From contig JAGOBN010000242.1 of the NCBI GenBank assembly GCA_017999235.1, forward strand, positions 1 through 6,562: a stretch of 6,562 nt of DNA. Direction: 5' to 3'. The position numbers and the translations under genes are program-made. Source of the stretch: Anaerolineales bacterium. Lineage in GTDB: Bacteria > Chloroflexota > Anaerolineae > Anaerolineales > UBA6663. The first letter of the stretch is position 1, and the number at the start of each line of letters is the position of its first letter. Below the pieces are notes generated by a model. The model was not told where the DNA came from. It saw only the letters and a list, made by a program, of their open reading frames with translations, and ran no database searches. This document shows positions 5,411 through 6,562 of this stretch, one piece after another.

Positions 5411-5680
5411 ATGGATCGCAAGACGATGGGACTGCTGGCGGGCGTGGCAGCGGTGGCGTTATGCGGTTGTCCGGGGGCGTTCAGCCTGTGCCTGGGGAGC
5501 ATGTTCGCGCTGATCAGCTACATCCCGGGCGCGGACATTGATGTCTTTGGCAGCCAGGACCCGCAGTCCGCGCTGATGTTCGGCCTGGGCGCGATGTGCG
5601 CGGGCGTGGTCTTGATCCTGATCGCGGCCGGCGCCGTGTTCCTGCTGCGCCGGCGTTTGGCCGCCCCGCCAACCGCCTAG
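5411..5680 (+). CDS. Small two-helix membrane protein with CGCPG motif
   Basis: This 89-residue protein starts MDRKTMGLLAGV. It has two hydrophobic segments, at about residues 7-37 and 53-78, the second closed by RRR (80-82), which suggests both ends face the cytoplasm. The first helix carries CGCPG at 18-22 and a further Cys-Leu-Gly (27-29). The loop reads IPGADIDVFGSQDPQSALMF, about residues 38-57. I recall similar short CGCPG...DPQSA two-helix proteins of unknown function in Chloroflexota; this was not checked by search. LCGC could be taken for a lipobox, but the residue before the cysteine pair is atypical and the segment continues as a full helix, so a lipoprotein is less likely. The start is set by the strong AAGGAGG. 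Its stop lies two bases from the stop of the convergent gene on the other strand. Confidence 0.85.
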   Translation: MDRKTMGLLAGVAAVALCGCPGAFSLCLGSMFALISYIPGADIDVFGSQDPQSALMFGLGAMCAGVVLILIAAGAVFLLRRRLAAPPTA

Positions 5681-5682
5681 AG

Positions 5683-6562
5683 TCATTGCACCTCCCCGCT
5701 GCCGGAGCCGATGGTCTGGCCGGCGGCCAGCCAGCTCGCCAGGGACACAGCCAGGCCGCTGGTCCGCAGCAGGCGCAGCTCCGTCTCCGGAGATTGGCCG
5801 GCCAGCCACGCATTCAGTTCGCCCAGCGCATAGCGGATGAGGTCGGCCCGGCGCGTGGCGCCAAACCGGAAGTCCCACAAGATGCGCGGGTCGCTCACCT
5901 CGGCGGGGAGCGGGCTGCGCGTCACGCGGGCCGCCTCCAGGTCCAAGCCGTAGCGGGCCGTCAACCGCGCCACCAGCGCGAGAAAATAGATATTGCCCAC
6001 CGGCTCGAGCCGGCTGGAGCCAAAAGCGGCCCGGTCGGCGGCGGTGTAGAGCAGCTGCGTGGCCACCGCCCGGCGCAGCAGTTCCGCGCCGGCCGCCTCC
6101 GCCGGATAGCCCACATCATGCGGGGAGGGCAGCAGCAGCGTGTAGGCTGGGTAGCGCGACACCACCGGCGGCAGCAAGCCCAGCAACAGCGGATCATCAC
6201 CGCGCAGCTCTGGCACTTCCGGACGCCAGTACGCGTTGTGCGCCAGGGTGAGGGTGATGACGCCGGCCGGGCAGCCCACATCCGCGCAGAAACGCGCCAG
6301 CAGGTCGTCCAGGCCGGGCAGCAGCGCGCGCGCCCAGTCCGCGTCCACGGCCGTCACCCCGAGCGCCACACGCCGGCCGACGATCAGCTCCGGGCCCGCC
6401 CAAAACGTCTCCGGAGGCGGGAGGCGGCGCCAGCCGGCGGCGGACCGGCGATAAAACTGGGGCAGGGTGAAGGGGTAGAGGCGGCCGGCCGGGTCGGCGA
6501 AGAGGCGGGTCACCTCGACGCGGGTGATGTCAGGATCTACCGGGACGATGGCCGTGATGGCG
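5683..6562 (-). CDS. Uncharacterised protein, C-terminal 292 residues (5' end beyond right edge)
   Basis: The frame is open to the right edge. A GTG at 6513 could be read as a start, but in-frame codons upstream (AITAIVPVDPDITRVEV) run straight into a family-like segment, so the true start is outside the window. The visible part has a conserved-looking block TRLFADPAGRLYPFTLPQFY, then AGWRRLPPPETFW, a region with ITLTLAHNAYW, a strand TLLLPSP, and an Ala/Leu-rich helix GAELLRRAVATQLLY. I recall Chloroflexota hypothetical proteins with the same order (a '-RFYR--GW-R--P---FWG' block, later L-PSP and 'AELL---A--LL'), sometimes fused to or near a zinc-finger anti-sigma domain; that is memory, not a search. 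No HExxH protease motif and no membrane helix are seen. Its function is unknown. It converges on the small membrane gene with only two bases between the stop codons. Confidence 0.75.
   Translation of the reverse strand, partial: AITAIVPVDPDITRVEVTRLFADPAGRLYPFTLPQFYRRSAAGWRRLPPPETFWAGPELIVGRRVALGVTAVDADWARALLPGLDDLLARFCADVGCPAGVITLTLAHNAYWRPEVPELRGDDPLLLGLLPPVVSRYPAYTLLLPSPHDVGYPAEAAGAELLRRAVATQLLYTAADRAAFGSSRLEPVGNIYFLALVARLTARYGLDLEAARVTRSPLPAEVSDPRILWDFRFGATRRADLIRYALGELNAWLAGQSPETELRLLRTSGLAVSLASWLAAGQTIGSGSGEVQ

Noticed and set aside
6511..6513. GTG start for the right-edge gene
   Set aside because: The frame stays open and protein-like upstream to the window edge, and no Shine-Dalgarno precedes the GTG.
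1..6562. CRISPR arrays, insertion sequences, integrase sites, toxin-antitoxin or phage genes
   Set aside because: No spaced direct repeats, terminal inverted repeats, transposase-like frames or abrupt composition change were seen.

Overview
This window is very GC-rich, gene-dense bacterial DNA. Codon use is strongly G/C-ending, intergenic gaps are short and strong promoter-like AT islands are few. The proteins look most like those of Chloroflexota (Anaerolineae-type genomes): a tryptophanyl-tRNA synthetase with a four-cysteine iron-sulphur pattern, a dihydroorotate-dehydrogenase-like protein of a type I associate with that phylum, and a small CGCPG two-helix membrane protein. The taxonomic call is inference from protein style, not from a marker search.

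Layout, left to right. (1) Positions 1-2087, minus strand: a two-gene operon of a DUF58 protein and the membrane N-terminus of a TgpA-like transglutaminase, overlapping by 4 bases (ATGA), with the second gene running off the left edge. (2) Positions 2096-2103: a symmetric ATTATAAT that reads TATAAT on both strands. It sits between the DUF58 gene and a plus-strand flavoprotein-like gene (2129-2938) related to dihydroorotate dehydrogenase but lacking its usual catalytic and orotate-binding residues. (3) Positions 2922-5284, minus strand: a probable operon trpS - uncharacterised 282-residue protein - dtd. The flavoprotein-like gene and dtd converge and overlap by 17 bases. (4) Positions 5285-5410: a second divergent promoter region with TATAAT for trpS and an overlapping TATACT facing the other way. 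(5) Positions 5411-5680, plus strand: an 89-residue two-helix membrane protein. (6) Positions 5683-6562, minus strand: the C-terminal 292 residues of a protein of unknown function whose start lies beyond the right edge.

How the genes work together. trpS and dtd both act on aminoacyl-tRNA: TrpRS charges tRNA-Trp, and D-aminoacyl-tRNA deacylase removes D-amino acids, including D-Trp, from mischarged tRNA. The protein between them is therefore a candidate for a related role, though nothing in its sequence proves this. DUF58 proteins and TgpA-like transglutaminases are a recurrent pair, often with a MoxR ATPase, which is not next to them here. No RNA genes, mobile elements, CRISPR arrays or clear horizontal-transfer signs were seen. 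The window is mostly housekeeping and conserved-hypothetical content. Its most interesting points are the iron-sulphur TrpRS, the degenerate flavoprotein and the symmetric divergent promoters.
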